A stretch of DNA of 64,000 bases from Comamonas koreensis (GTDB taxonomy: Bacteria; Pseudomonadota; Gammaproteobacteria; Burkholderiales; Burkholderiaceae_C). Positions 26,311-35,342 of this stretch are shown piece after piece (position 1 is the first letter of the stretch; every line of letters starts with the position of its first letter). The position numbers and the translations under genes were made by a program. Location of the stretch: assembly GCF_014076495.1 (NCBI RefSeq), contig NZ_CP043575.1:3038001-3102000 (forward strand), given 5' to 3'. The notes beneath the pieces were generated by a model that was not told where the DNA came from, made no database searches, and saw only the letters and a list, made by a program, of their open reading frames with translations.

Positions 26311-27999
26311 TTACAGGATGATGCGGCGGTAGTCCGCCAGCACCTGGCCCAGGTAGGCATTGAAGCGTGCGGCCGAGGCGCCATCGATGACGCGGTGGTC
26401 GTACGACAGGCTCAGTGGCAGCATCAGGCGTGGCACAAACTGCTTGCCGTCCCACACCGGCTTGATCGCCGACTTGGACAGGCCCAGGATGGCAACTTCA
26501 GGGGCATTCACGATAGGCGTGAAGTGCGTGCCACCAATGCCGCCCAGCGACGAGATGGAGATGCAGCCGCCTTGCATGTCGGCCGCGCCCAGCTTGCCAT
26601 CGCGTGCCTTCTTGGCCAGCTCACCCATTTCTGCGCTGATCTGGATGATGCCCTTCTTGTCGGCATCCTTGAGCACCGGCACCACCAGGCCATTGGGCGT
26701 GTCAGCGGCAAAGCCGATGTTGAAATACTGCTTGTAGACCAGGGTGTCGCCATCGAGGCTGGTGTTGAACTCAGGGAACTTCTTGAGTGCAGAGACCAGG
26801 GCCTTGATCACAAAGGCCAGCATGGTGACCTTGACGCCGCTCTTCTCGTTTTCCTTGTTCGTGGAGACGCGGAAGGCTTCGAGCTCGGTGATGTCGGCTT
26901 CGTCATTGTTGGTGACGTGGGGGATCATCACCCAATTGCGGTGCAGGTTGGCGCCCGAGATCTTCTTGATGCGCGACAGGTCCTTGCGCTCGACAGCGCC
27001 GAACTTGCTGAAATCGACCTTGGGCCATGGCAGCAGATCCAGACCTGCGCCAGAGCCGCCACCGGCAGGCGCCTTGGCAGCCTGTGCCTTCGTCTGCACG
27101 GCACCAGCCATCACCTGCTTGGTGAAGGCTTGCACGTCATCGGCGGTGATACGGCCCTTGTTGCCCGAGCCCTTGACCTCGTCCAGCGGCACACCCAGCT
27201 CACGCGCAAACTTGCGCACCGATGGCGATGCATAGGGCATCGCGCCCGAGGGCGGCACGGTGGGGTTGTGGGCGGGAACAGCTGCAGCCGGTGCGGTGAC
27301 AGGTGCTGCAGCAGGGACAGGTGCGCTGGCAGCGGGAGCCGGCGCAGCTGCCGCCGGTGCTTGCGTAGCCGGTGCGGACGCTGGAGCAGCAGCGGCGCTG
27401 CCTTCCAGAATGGCGACCAGATCACCAACATTGATGGTGTCGCCAATCTTGACCTTGAGCTCCTTGACCACACCAGCGGCGGGCGATGGGATCTCCATCG
27501 AGGCCTTGTCGGACTCGACGGTGAACAGCGACTGCTCTTCGGTGACGGTATCGCCCACCTTGACCAGCAGCTCGATCACGGCCACATCCTTGAAGTCACC
27601 GATATCGGGGACCTTCACTTCGACCGGGCCCGAGGCCGCAGGCGCAGCAGCAGCCTGGGGTGCTGGCGTAGGTGCAGCTGCAGGAGCGGTTGCCGCAGCG
27701 GCGGGGGCTGGTGCCGGCGCAGCGGGTGCGGCAGCAGCGGCATCGGCCGCATCGGCCGCATCGGCCGCTTCGAGCTTGATGATGACCGAGCCTTCGGCCA
27801 CCTTGTCGCCAATCTTGACGACGATTTCCTTGACCACGCCAGCGTGGCTGGACGGGATCTCCATCGAGGCCTTGTCGGACTCGACAGTGATCAGCGACTG
27901 GTCCTTGGCGACGGTGTCACCGGGCTTGACGAGCAACTCGATCACGCCCACTTCTGCGAAGTCGCCAATATCGGGGACTTGAATGTCAATCAATGCCAT
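26311..27999 (-). CDS. aceF: Pyruvate dehydrogenase E2, dihydrolipoyllysine acetyltransferase
   Basis: 562 residues. It has two lipoyl domains (about 1-75 and 120-195, each with SDKASMEIP), separated by Ala/Pro-rich linkers. A peripheral-subunit-binding domain ([20 protein letters not shown], about 255-290) follows, then the acetyltransferase core with [13 protein letters not shown]. The core forms the structural centre of the pyruvate dehydrogenase complex and transfers acetyl groups to CoA. It lies between aceE (21 bp upstream) and lpdA (15 bp downstream). A run of GCC/GAT repeats encodes ADAADAADA in the first linker, which may vary in length between strains. Confidence 0.97.
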   Translation of the reverse strand: MALIDIQVPDIGDFAEVGVIELLVKPGDTVAKDQSLITVESDKASMEIPSSHAGVVKEIVVKIGDKVAEGSVIIKLEAADAADAADAAAAAPAAPAPAPAAAATAPAAAPTPAPQAAAAPAASGPVEVKVPDIGDFKDVAVIELLVKVGDTVTEEQSLFTVESDKASMEIPSPAAGVVKELKVKIGDTINVGDLVAILEGSAAAAPASAPATQAPAAAAPAPAASAPVPAAAPVTAPAAAVPAHNPTVPPSGAMPYASPSVRKFARELGVPLDEVKGSGNKGRITADDVQAFTKQVMAGAVQTKAQAAKAPAGGGSGAGLDLLPWPKVDFSKFGAVERKDLSRIKKISGANLHRNWVMIPHVTNNDEADITELEAFRVSTNKENEKSGVKVTMLAFVIKALVSALKKFPEFNTSLDGDTLVYKQYFNIGFAADTPNGLVVPVLKDADKKGIIQISAEMGELAKKARDGKLGAADMQGGCISISSLGGIGGTHFTPIVNAPEVAILGLSKSAIKPVWDGKQFVPRLMLPLSLSYDHRVIDGASAARFNAYLGQVLADYRRIIL

Positions 28000-28020
28000 T
28001 GTGGTGTCTCCTGGTGCAAT

Positions 28021-30726
28021 TTAGGCGTACAGCGGGTTGATCTTGTCGGCGTTGATGCCGTACTTGGCAATCGCATCGGCGACCTTTTGCGCGGGCAGCT
28101 TGCCGTCTTCGGCCAGCGCCTTCAAGGCGGCTACCACGATGTAGTGGCGGTCGATCTCGAAGTGCTCGCGCAGCTTGCGGCGGAAGTCCGAGCGGCCAAA
28201 GCCGTCCGTGCCCAGCACCTTGTAGGTGCGGCCCGCGGGGATGAAGGGGCGAATCTGCTCGGCGTAGGACTTCATGTAATCGGTCGAGGCGATCACCGGG
28301 CCGGTGCTGTTGCCCAGCTCGGCGGTCACAAACGGCACCTTGGCGGTTTCCAGCGGGTGCAGCAGGTTCCAGCGGTCTGCATCCTGGCCGTCGCGGGTCA
28401 GTTCGTTGAACGATGGGCAGCTCCAGACGTCGGCAGCCACGCCCCAGTCGGCAGCCAGCAGCTCTTGCGCAAAGAAGGATTCGCGCAGGATGGTGCCCGA
28501 GCCCAGCAGTTGCACGCGCAGGTCGCCGGCGCCACCGGCCTTGCACAGGTACATGCCCTTGAGGATCTTCTCCTCGGTGCCGGGCGTGAGGCCTGGCATC
28601 GCATAGTTTTCGTTGAGCAGCGTCAGGTAGTAGAAGATGTTTTCCTGGTTCTGCACCATGCGGCGCAGGCCTTCGTGCATGATCACGGCCACTTCGTGCG
28701 AGAAGGTCGGGTCGTAGCTGATGCAGTTGGGGATGGTGCCCGCCAGGATGTGGCTGTGGCCGTCTTCGTGCTGCAGACCTTCGCCATTCAAGGTGGTACG
28801 GCCCGAGGTGCCGCCCAGCAAGAAGCCGCGTGCCTGCAGGTCGCCAGCGGCCCAGGCCAGATCGCCAATGCGCTGGAATCCGAACATCGAGTAGTAGATG
28901 TAGAACGGAATCATGATGCGGTTGCTGTGGCTGTAGCTGGTTGCCGCAGCAATCCAGCTGGACATGCCGCCCGCTTCGTTGATGCCTTCCTGCAGGATCT
29001 GGCCCTTGGTGTCTTCCTTGTAGTACATCACCTGGTCTTTGTCGACCGGGGTGTACTGCTGGCCATGCGGGTTGTAGATACCGATCTGGCGGAACAGGCC
29101 TTCCATACCGAAGGTACGGGCCTCGTCCACCAGGATGGGCACCACGCGGGGGCCGATTTCCTTGTCGCGCAGCAGCTGGGTCAAGAAACGCACATAGGCT
29201 TGCGTGGTCGAGATCTCACGGCCTTCGGGCGTGGCTTCGAGCACGGCCTTGAAGGTGTCCAGCGGAGGCACGGTGAACTGCTCGTCGGCCTTTTCGCGGC
29301 GCTTGGGCAGGTAACCGCCCAAGGCCTTGCGGCGCTCGTGCAGGTACTTCATCTCCGGGGTGTCGTCGGCTGGCTTGTAGAAAGGCAGCTCGGCAATCTG
29401 GCTGTCCGGGATCGGGATGTTGAAACGGTCGCGGAAGGCCTTGATGTCCTCATCGGCCAGCTTCTTGGTCTGGTGGACATTGTTCTTGCCCTCACCGACC
29501 TTGCCCATGCCAAAGCCCTTGACGGTCTTGACCAGCAAGACGGTGGGCTGGCCCTGGTGGTTTTGCGCTGCGTGGAAGGCAGCGTAGACCTTTTGCGAGT
29601 CGTGGCCGCCGCGCTGCAGGTTCCAGATCTCGTCGTCGCTCAGGTGCTCGACCATCTTCAGGGTGCGTGGATCGCGGCCAAAGAAGTTCTTGCGCACATA
29701 GGCGCCGTCATTGGCCTTGAACGCCTGGTAGTCGCCGTCGTTGCACTCCATCATGATCTTGCGCAGCGCGCCGTCATGGTCCTTGGCCAGCAAGGCATCC
29801 CAGCCCTTGCCCCAAATCAGCTTGATCACGTTCCAGCCGGAACCGCGGAACTCGCCTTCGAGCTCCTGGATGATCTTGCCGTTGCCACGCACCGGGCCAT
29901 CGAGGCGCTGGAGGTTGCAGTTGATCACGAAGATCAGGTTGTCGAGGTTTTCACGCGCGGCCAGGCCGATCGCGCCCAAGGATTCGACCTCGTCCATTTC
30001 ACCGTCGCCACAGAACACCCAGACCTTGCGGTTTTCGGTGTTGGCAATGCCGCGGGCGTGCAGGTACTTCAAAAAGCGCGCCTGGTAGATCGCCATGATG
30101 GGGCCCAGGCCCATCGAGACGGTGGGGAACTGCCAGAAATCGGGCATCAGCTTGGGGTGCGGGTAGCTCGACAGACCTTTGCCGTCCACTTCCTGGCGGA
30201 AGTTGAGCAGCTGCTCTTCGCTGATGCGGCCTTCGAGATAGGCGCGGGCATAGATGCCGGGCGATACGTGGCCTTGGATGTAGAGGCAGTCGCCGCCGTG
30301 GTTGTCGCTCTCGGCATGCCAGAAATGGTTGAAGCCGGCGCCAAACATGCTGGCCAGCGAGGCAAAGGAGCCGATGTGGCCGCCCAGGTCACCGCCTTCT
30401 GGTGGGTGCAGGCGGTTGGCCTTGACCACCATGGCCATGGCGTTCCAGCGCATGTAGGCGCGCAGGCGTTGTTCGATCTCGAGGTTGCCGGGGCTGCGCG
30501 CTTCCTGCTCGGTCTCGATGGTGTTGACGTAGCCGGTCTTGGCGGAGAAAGGCAGATCGACGCTGTTCTGGCGCGCGTGCTCGAGCAATTGCTCGATCAG
30601 CGAGTGGGCGTAATCTGCGCCCTCACGGTCGATCACAGCGGACAGCGCGTCCATCCATTCTCGGGTTTCTTGGTCGTCGGTGCGGGTGGGGCCGTTGACG
30701 GCTTTTTGTTCGGATGGTTCGGACAT
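28021..30726 (-). CDS. aceE: Pyruvate dehydrogenase E1 component (homodimeric type)
   Basis: 901 residues, normal for the homodimeric E1. The thiamine diphosphate motif GDGEMDEVESLGAIGLA...NLIFVINCN and the conserved GGHIGSFAS and YQGHVSPGIYARA-type segments are present. It decarboxylates pyruvate and transfers the acetyl group to AceF. The ATG at 30726 follows an AAGGAGA ribosome-binding site; an upstream frame extension to 30798 is rejected. First gene of aceE-aceF-lpdA. A sensor kinase/response regulator pair is transcribed divergently from the same 216-bp region and may control it, but no operator was identified. Confidence 0.97.
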   Translation of the reverse strand: MSEPSEQKAVNGPTRTDDQETREWMDALSAVIDREGADYAHSLIEQLLEHARQNSVDLPFSAKTGYVNTIETEQEARSPGNLEIEQRLRAYMRWNAMAMVVKANRLHPPEGGDLGGHIGSFASLASMFGAGFNHFWHAESDNHGGDCLYIQGHVSPGIYARAYLEGRISEEQLLNFRQEVDGKGLSSYPHPKLMPDFWQFPTVSMGLGPIMAIYQARFLKYLHARGIANTENRKVWVFCGDGEMDEVESLGAIGLAARENLDNLIFVINCNLQRLDGPVRGNGKIIQELEGEFRGSGWNVIKLIWGKGWDALLAKDHDGALRKIMMECNDGDYQAFKANDGAYVRKNFFGRDPRTLKMVEHLSDDEIWNLQRGGHDSQKVYAAFHAAQNHQGQPTVLLVKTVKGFGMGKVGEGKNNVHQTKKLADEDIKAFRDRFNIPIPDSQIAELPFYKPADDTPEMKYLHERRKALGGYLPKRREKADEQFTVPPLDTFKAVLEATPEGREISTTQAYVRFLTQLLRDKEIGPRVVPILVDEARTFGMEGLFRQIGIYNPHGQQYTPVDKDQVMYYKEDTKGQILQEGINEAGGMSSWIAAATSYSHSNRIMIPFYIYYSMFGFQRIGDLAWAAGDLQARGFLLGGTSGRTTLNGEGLQHEDGHSHILAGTIPNCISYDPTFSHEVAVIMHEGLRRMVQNQENIFYYLTLLNENYAMPGLTPGTEEKILKGMYLCKAGGAGDLRVQLLGSGTILRESFFAQELLAADWGVAADVWSCPSFNELTRDGQDADRWNLLHPLETAKVPFVTAELGNSTGPVIASTDYMKSYAEQIRPFIPAGRTYKVLGTDGFGRSDFRRKLREHFEIDRHYIVVAALKALAEDGKLPAQKVADAIAKYGINADKINPLYA

Positions 30727-30942
30727 GCTCGCGTCTCCTTCAAGTGATCTGCTATGAATGACTGTGCCAGAGTTTCTCACATTTTTTGAAGATTTCAAAT
30801 AGCGGTCTTCATTTTCATATTATGGGAAATTGCTGCAAACGCACAATCCATGGGCGCTGCAGCAGGATGCATCGGGGACCAGATCAACGATTTGCCCGGC
30901 ATCAGGGCATGGCCGCCCTGCCCTGGACTACACTCACCCTCC

Positions 30943-33462
30943 ATGAATTCGACCGAGCGCCCCGCCACCCCATCCCCAAACAGCCGTCCTCGTTTGGTGC
31001 AGATGTGGCAGACCTGGTGGCGAGGATTGTCACCTTCGAGACAAGATCGCTATGCGGCCATTGCGCCCTTGGTGGCCGTGGTGATGTTTTTCATCGCCAT
31101 CGTGGCCGCTTTTTGGTACCTGCGCAGCGAAGAGCTCGAGCGTGAGCGTGAGGCCATGCGCCGCGATGTGGAATATGCCCAGCAGCGCATTCGGCTGCGC
31201 CTGTCCGAGCGCCAGGAGCAACTGATGCGCCTGGCCCGCGACGTGGGCAACCAGGACGTGGACAAGAATGGCTTCAACGACCGGGCTGACACGCTGATCA
31301 GCCAGTACGCCGAGCTGCAGGCCCTGACCTGGATTGATACCGGCCGCCAGGTGCGCGCCACCCAGTTTGGCCCCAGCGTGGCCGCAGAGAACCTGCTCAC
31401 CGTGGACGAGGTGATCCAGAAAAAGGAGCTGCTCGAGCTCTTTGAGATGGCGCGCGATCTGCAGCAGCCTGTGTTCTCGCAGCCACTGGCCACCAGCGAG
31501 ACAGCGCCCATGCTGCTGCTGGAGGTCCCCATCAGCCAGAAGGGCCGCTTTGGCGGCGTGCTGCTGGCCGAGTTCTCGATCGACAACCTGCTGCGTTACG
31601 GCACGCCCACCGAGATCCTGGCCCGCTACGCGGTGACCCTGCAGGACGGCAAGGGAACCACGCTGGCCGGCACTCCGCTCACCCCACGTGTCGCCGCCCA
31701 GCGGCTGCTGCCCTGGCGCGCGGCGCCCAATGAATTCGAGATGCCAGTCGCTCCCGTGGGTAACAGTTTGAAGCTGCGCGCCCAGGGCTACCACACCTCG
31801 CTCGGCCTGGTCAGCAACGGCCTGTTCTGGCTGGTCTGTGTGCTGAGCTTTATGACCGCCTGGCTGCTGGTGGCGACCTGGCGCCACACCCGCAAGCGCA
31901 TACGCGCGCAAGAAGCCCTGCAGGGTGAGACCAATTTCCGCCGAGCGATGGAAAACAGCGTGCTCACGGGCATGCGCGCATTGGATCTGCAAGGCCGCAT
32001 CTCTTATGTGAATGCCGCCTTTTGCCAGATGACCGGCTGGAGCGAGGAAGAGCTGGTGGGCAAGCTGCCGCCCTACCCGTACTGGCCCGAGGGCGACCAG
32101 AGCACCTACCACGACATGCTGATCGACGAGATGAGCGGCAAGGTGTTTCCCGGTGGTTTCCAGATGCGGGTCAAGCGCAAGAACGGCACGATGTTCGAGG
32201 CCCGGCTCTATGTCTCGCCGCTGATTGACGGCCACGGCCGCCAGACCGGCTGGATGACCTCGATGACCGATATCACCGAGCCCAACCGCATCCGCGAGCA
32301 GCTCTCGGCGTCGTATGAGCGCTTCACCATCGTGCTCGAGGCACTGGACGCCTCGGTGTCGGTCGCGCCGCTGGGCAGTGCCGAGTTGCTGTTCGCCAAC
32401 AAGCTCTACCGGCAGTGGTTTGGCTCGCAAACCGTGGGCCATTTGCAATTGGTGGCCCAGGCCGGCGTGTTGCCCAGCAACAGCAATGCCAACACCAGCA
32501 TGGACGATGAAGATGGGCTCATGGGCCTGCCCAGTGACGAGATCACCACTGCTGTCAGCGGCAATGCCGAGATCTATATCGCCGAGCTGGGCAAATGGCT
32601 GGAAGTGCGCTCGCGCTACCTCAACTGGGTGGACGGGCGCCTGGCGCAGATGGTGATCGCCACTGACATCACGCCACGACGCCAGGCCGAGGAGCAGTCC
32701 GCGCGCCAGGCCGAGAAGGCCGCCACCGTGAGCCGCCTGGTGACCATGGGCGAGATGGCGTCGAGCGTGGCCCATGAGCTGAACCAGCCACTGTCGGCGA
32801 TCAGCAACTACTGCTCGGGCATGATCACCCGCGTCAAGAACGGGAGCCTGAGCGAAGAAGCGCTGCTAGGGGCCTTGGAGAAAACCGCCCACCAGGCCCA
32901 GCGCGCCGGCCAGGTGATCCACCGCATCCGCTCCTTTGTCAAACGCAGCGAGCCCAACCGGGCACTGGCCGATGTCAGCGACATCGTCAGCGAAGCGGTG
33001 GAGCTGGGCTCGATCGAGCTCAAGCGCCACAATGTGCGGCTTTCGCACCACGTTGCCGCACGTCTGCCCAAGGTCAAGGTCGACAGCATCCTGATCGAGC
33101 AGGTGCTCATCAACCTGATGAAGAACGGCGCCGAATCCATTGCCAATGCCGAGCGCCCGGCCCACCAGCGCATGGTGGAACTGCGCGTCGTGCCTCGCAA
33201 GATCGACGCCACGGATGTGATAGAGTTTTCCGTTCAAGATACGGGGCGCGGTCTGTCACCCGAGGCTTTGGAGCGCCTGTTCCAGGCCTTCTTCTCTACC
33301 AAGAGTGAAGGCATGGGAATCGGGCTCAATCTCTGCCGCAGCATTGTCGAATCTCACCATGGCCGGATGCAGGCAGAGAACCTCTACAATGGGCCGGAGG
33401 TGACAGGTTGTAATTTCAGCTTTTGGATTCCGGTGGCCAGCCCCGCGGAGTCGGCTGAATAG
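30943..33462 (+). CDS. Membrane sensor histidine kinase with two PAS domains
   Basis: 839 residues. TM1 is at about 39-58, an extracytoplasmic sensor region at about 60-285, and TM2 at about 286-308. PAS1 lies at about 330-455 (ENSVLTGMRALDLQGRISYV) and a second PAS-like domain at about 460-575. A DctB/FixL-like dimerisation domain carries His611 in SSVAHELNQPLSAISNY, and the ATPase domain (about 720-835) has DTGRGLSPE and GMGIGLNLCRSI. It should phosphorylate the response regulator encoded 36 bp downstream. The ATG at 30943 was chosen over one at 30850. The signal is unknown. Its position next to the pyruvate dehydrogenase operon suggests a link to carbon or redox state. Confidence 0.92.
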   Translation: MNSTERPATPSPNSRPRLVQMWQTWWRGLSPSRQDRYAAIAPLVAVVMFFIAIVAAFWYLRSEELEREREAMRRDVEYAQQRIRLRLSERQEQLMRLARDVGNQDVDKNGFNDRADTLISQYAELQALTWIDTGRQVRATQFGPSVAAENLLTVDEVIQKKELLELFEMARDLQQPVFSQPLATSETAPMLLLEVPISQKGRFGGVLLAEFSIDNLLRYGTPTEILARYAVTLQDGKGTTLAGTPLTPRVAAQRLLPWRAAPNEFEMPVAPVGNSLKLRAQGYHTSLGLVSNGLFWLVCVLSFMTAWLLVATWRHTRKRIRAQEALQGETNFRRAMENSVLTGMRALDLQGRISYVNAAFCQMTGWSEEELVGKLPPYPYWPEGDQSTYHDMLIDEMSGKVFPGGFQMRVKRKNGTMFEARLYVSPLIDGHGRQTGWMTSMTDITEPNRIREQLSASYERFTIVLEALDASVSVAPLGSAELLFANKLYRQWFGSQTVGHLQLVAQAGVLPSNSNANTSMDDEDGLMGLPSDEITTAVSGNAEIYIAELGKWLEVRSRYLNWVDGRLAQMVIATDITPRRQAEEQSARQAEKAATVSRLVTMGEMASSVAHELNQPLSAISNYCSGMITRVKNGSLSEEALLGALEKTAHQAQRAGQVIHRIRSFVKRSEPNRALADVSDIVSEAVELGSIELKRHNVRLSHHVAARLPKVKVDSILIEQVLINLMKNGAESIANAERPAHQRMVELRVVPRKIDATDVIEFSVQDTGRGLSPEALERLFQAFFSTKSEGMGIGLNLCRSIVESHHGRMQAENLYNGPEVTGCNFSFWIPVASPAESAE

Positions 33463-33498
33463 CCAGCGCTATACCAATACTGATAGAAGGAATTGTGC

Positions 33499-34131
33499 AT
33501 GAGCTTGATCCCCAAAAAGGGCACGGTCTACGTAGTCGATGACGATGAGGCGGTGCGTGACTCGCTTCAATGGTTGCTGGAGGGCAAGGATTACCGGGTG
33601 CGCTGCTTTGACTCAGCCGAGTCCTTCTTGGCACGCTACGATGCCCGCGAGGTCGCCTGTCTGATTGTCGATATCCGCATGGGTGGCATGAGCGGCCTGG
33701 AACTGCAGGACCGCCTGATCGAGAACAAGTCGCCGCTGCCCATCGTCTTCATCACCGGCCACGGCGACGTGCCCATGGCGGTGGACACGATGAAAAAAGG
33801 CGCCATGGATTTCATCCAGAAGCCTTTTGACGAAGCCCAGCTCGATGCCTTGGTCGAGCGCATGCTGGACCAGGCACGCGATGCCTTCGCAGGCCACCAG
33901 CAAGCGGCTAGCCGCGATGCGCTGCTGGCCAAGCTGACGGGCCGCGAGTCGCAGGTGCTCGAACGCATTGTGGCCGGTCGCCTGAACAAGCAGATCGCCG
34001 ATGACCTGGGCATCAGCATCAAGACCGTCGAAGCGCACCGCGCCAACATCATGGAAAAGCTCGGCGCCAATACCGTCGCTGATCTGCTCAAGATTGCGCT
34101 GGGCTCCAATGCAGCGGCCAAGGCAACGTGA
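33499..34131 (+). CDS. FixJ/NarL-type response regulator
   Basis: 210 residues. The receiver domain (1-125) has acidic residues VVDDDE, phospho-acceptor Asp58 (IVDIRMGG), Thr in FITGHGD and Lys in FIQKPFD. The LuxR-type helix-turn-helix (about 148-205) reads LTGRESQVLERIVAGRLNKQIADDLGISIKTVEAHRANIM. A GAAGGA ribosome-binding site precedes the ATG. It is the likely partner of the kinase just upstream and would act as a transcription activator. The set is followed by a terminator and then folD. Confidence 0.94.
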   Translation: MSLIPKKGTVYVVDDDEAVRDSLQWLLEGKDYRVRCFDSAESFLARYDAREVACLIVDIRMGGMSGLELQDRLIENKSPLPIVFITGHGDVPMAVDTMKKGAMDFIQKPFDEAQLDALVERMLDQARDAFAGHQQAASRDALLAKLTGRESQVLERIVAGRLNKQIADDLGISIKTVEAHRANIMEKLGANTVADLLKIALGSNAAAKAT

Positions 34132-34188
34132 TAAATTAGCGGCCTTCGCGCCCTAAGGACAACGTTCCAACAACGCTTCTCAAAGCGC

Positions 34189-34225
34189 AATGCGCCGGTA
34201 CCGGCTTCGGTACGGCGCATTTTTC
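34189..34225 (+). terminator. Terminator after the response regulator
   Basis: AATGCGCC (34189-34196) pairs with GGCGCATT (34214-34221), with an inner GTACCG stem and a GCTT loop, then TTTTC. It separates the two-component genes from folD. Confidence 0.8.
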
Positions 34226-34293
34226 AATTCCGCGCGCCATGCTGGGGGCTCGCCCGGCTGCTGGACCACGCGCAACCCTTTTTGGATGACCAC

Positions 34294-35142
34294 ATGACTG
34301 CTCAATTGATCGATGGCAAGGCCCTCTCCCAGCAACTGCGCTCCGATGTCAAGGCGCGTGCCGACCAGCTCAAGGCCAAGGGCATCGTTCCGGGTCTGGC
34401 CGTCATCCTGGTCGGTGACAACCAGGCCAGCCAGGTCTATGTGCGCAACAAGGTCAAGTCCTGCGAGGAGTGCGGCTTCCATTCGGTGCTGGAGAAGTAC
34501 GACGCGAGCATGACCGAGGCGGAGTTGCTGGCCCGGGTCGAGGCGCTCAACAACGACCCGAGCATCCACGGCATCCTGGTGCAGCTGCCGCTGCCCAAGC
34601 ACATCGACGACCACAAGGTCATCGAAGCCATCTCGCCCAAGAAGGACGTGGACGGCTTCCATGTGGCCAGCGCCGGCGCGCTGATGGTGGGAGAAGTGGG
34701 CTTCAAGGCCTGCACGCCCTACGGCTGCATGAAGATGCTCGAATCGATCGGCATGAAGGACCTGCGCGGCAAGCATGCGGTGGTGATCGGCCGCTCCAAC
34801 ATCGTGGGCAAGCCCATGGCGATGATGCTGCTGGCGGCCAACGCCACCGTCACCATCACCCACAGCGGCACAGCCGACCTGGCTGCGATGACCCGCCAGG
34901 CCGACATCATTGTGGCGGCCGTGGGTAAGGTCAATGTGCTGACCGCCGACATGGTCAAGCCCGGCGCCGTGGTGATCGATGTGGGCATGAACCGCAATGC
35001 CGAAGGCAAGCTCTGCGGCGATGTGGATTTTGACGGCGTCAAGGAAGTGGCCGGCTACATCACCCCCGTGCCCGGCGGCGTAGGCCCGATGACCATCACG
35101 ATGCTGATGGTCAACACGCTGGAGTCGGCCGAGCGCGCCTGA
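34294..35142 (+). CDS. folD: Bifunctional methylenetetrahydrofolate dehydrogenase/cyclohydrolase
   Basis: 282 residues. Diagnostic segments are [16 protein letters not shown] (active-site Lys), [19 protein letters not shown] and the NADP-binding [14 protein letters not shown]. It interconverts 5,10-methylene- and 10-formyl-tetrahydrofolate for purine and formyl-methionine synthesis in the cytoplasm. The start at 34294 begins the conserved N-terminus ([16 protein letters not shown]); an in-frame TTG four codons earlier is less likely. It is transcribed alone between two terminators. Confidence 0.97.
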   Translation: MTAQLIDGKALSQQLRSDVKARADQLKAKGIVPGLAVILVGDNQASQVYVRNKVKSCEECGFHSVLEKYDASMTEAELLARVEALNNDPSIHGILVQLPLPKHIDDHKVIEAISPKKDVDGFHVASAGALMVGEVGFKACTPYGCMKMLESIGMKDLRGKHAVVIGRSNIVGKPMAMMLLAANATVTITHSGTADLAAMTRQADIIVAAVGKVNVLTADMVKPGAVVIDVGMNRNAEGKLCGDVDFDGVKEVAGYITPVPGGVGPMTITMLMVNTLESAERA

Positions 35143-35164
35143 TCTGCCCAAAACCGCCTCGATT

Positions 35165-35186
35165 CCGCCGCGATTTATCGCGGCGG
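35165..35186 (+). other. Strong 9-bp hairpin after folD
   Basis: CCGCCGCGA (35165-35173) / TCGCGGCGG (35178-35186) with a TTTA loop. No T tract follows, so it is more likely a 3'-end stabiliser than a terminator. The true terminator is the next hairpin. Confidence 0.55.
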
Positions 35187-35204
35187 TAAAACTATGAAAA
35201 CGAT

Positions 35205-35246
35205 AGCTGTTGGCATCCGCCTTGCCGGTGCCAGCAGCTTTTTTTT
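35205..35246 (+). terminator. Terminator after folD
   Basis: AGCTGTTGGCA (35205-35215) pairs with TGCCAGCAGCT (35229-35239) with one G-U, followed by a run of eight T residues. The preceding GATAGCTG sequence resembles an intergenic stem-loop seen elsewhere in the window (13507-13543, opposite orientation). Confidence 0.8.
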
Positions 35247-35342
35247 GTGCTTAAATGACAGGCAATGATCTCCGGATCGCGATTACGTTCCAAGTGCCAA
35301 CATGGCATTGATTGCAGGGCGCCAGGCCCCATATACAGCACC

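Noticed and set aside
26140..30747. An open frame of about 1,535 codons on the plus strand opposite aceE, aceF and lpdA
   Set aside because: It is the mirror of three strongly conserved genes on the minus strand; long antisense frames are expected in high-GC DNA with biased codon use, and it has no recognisable domains.
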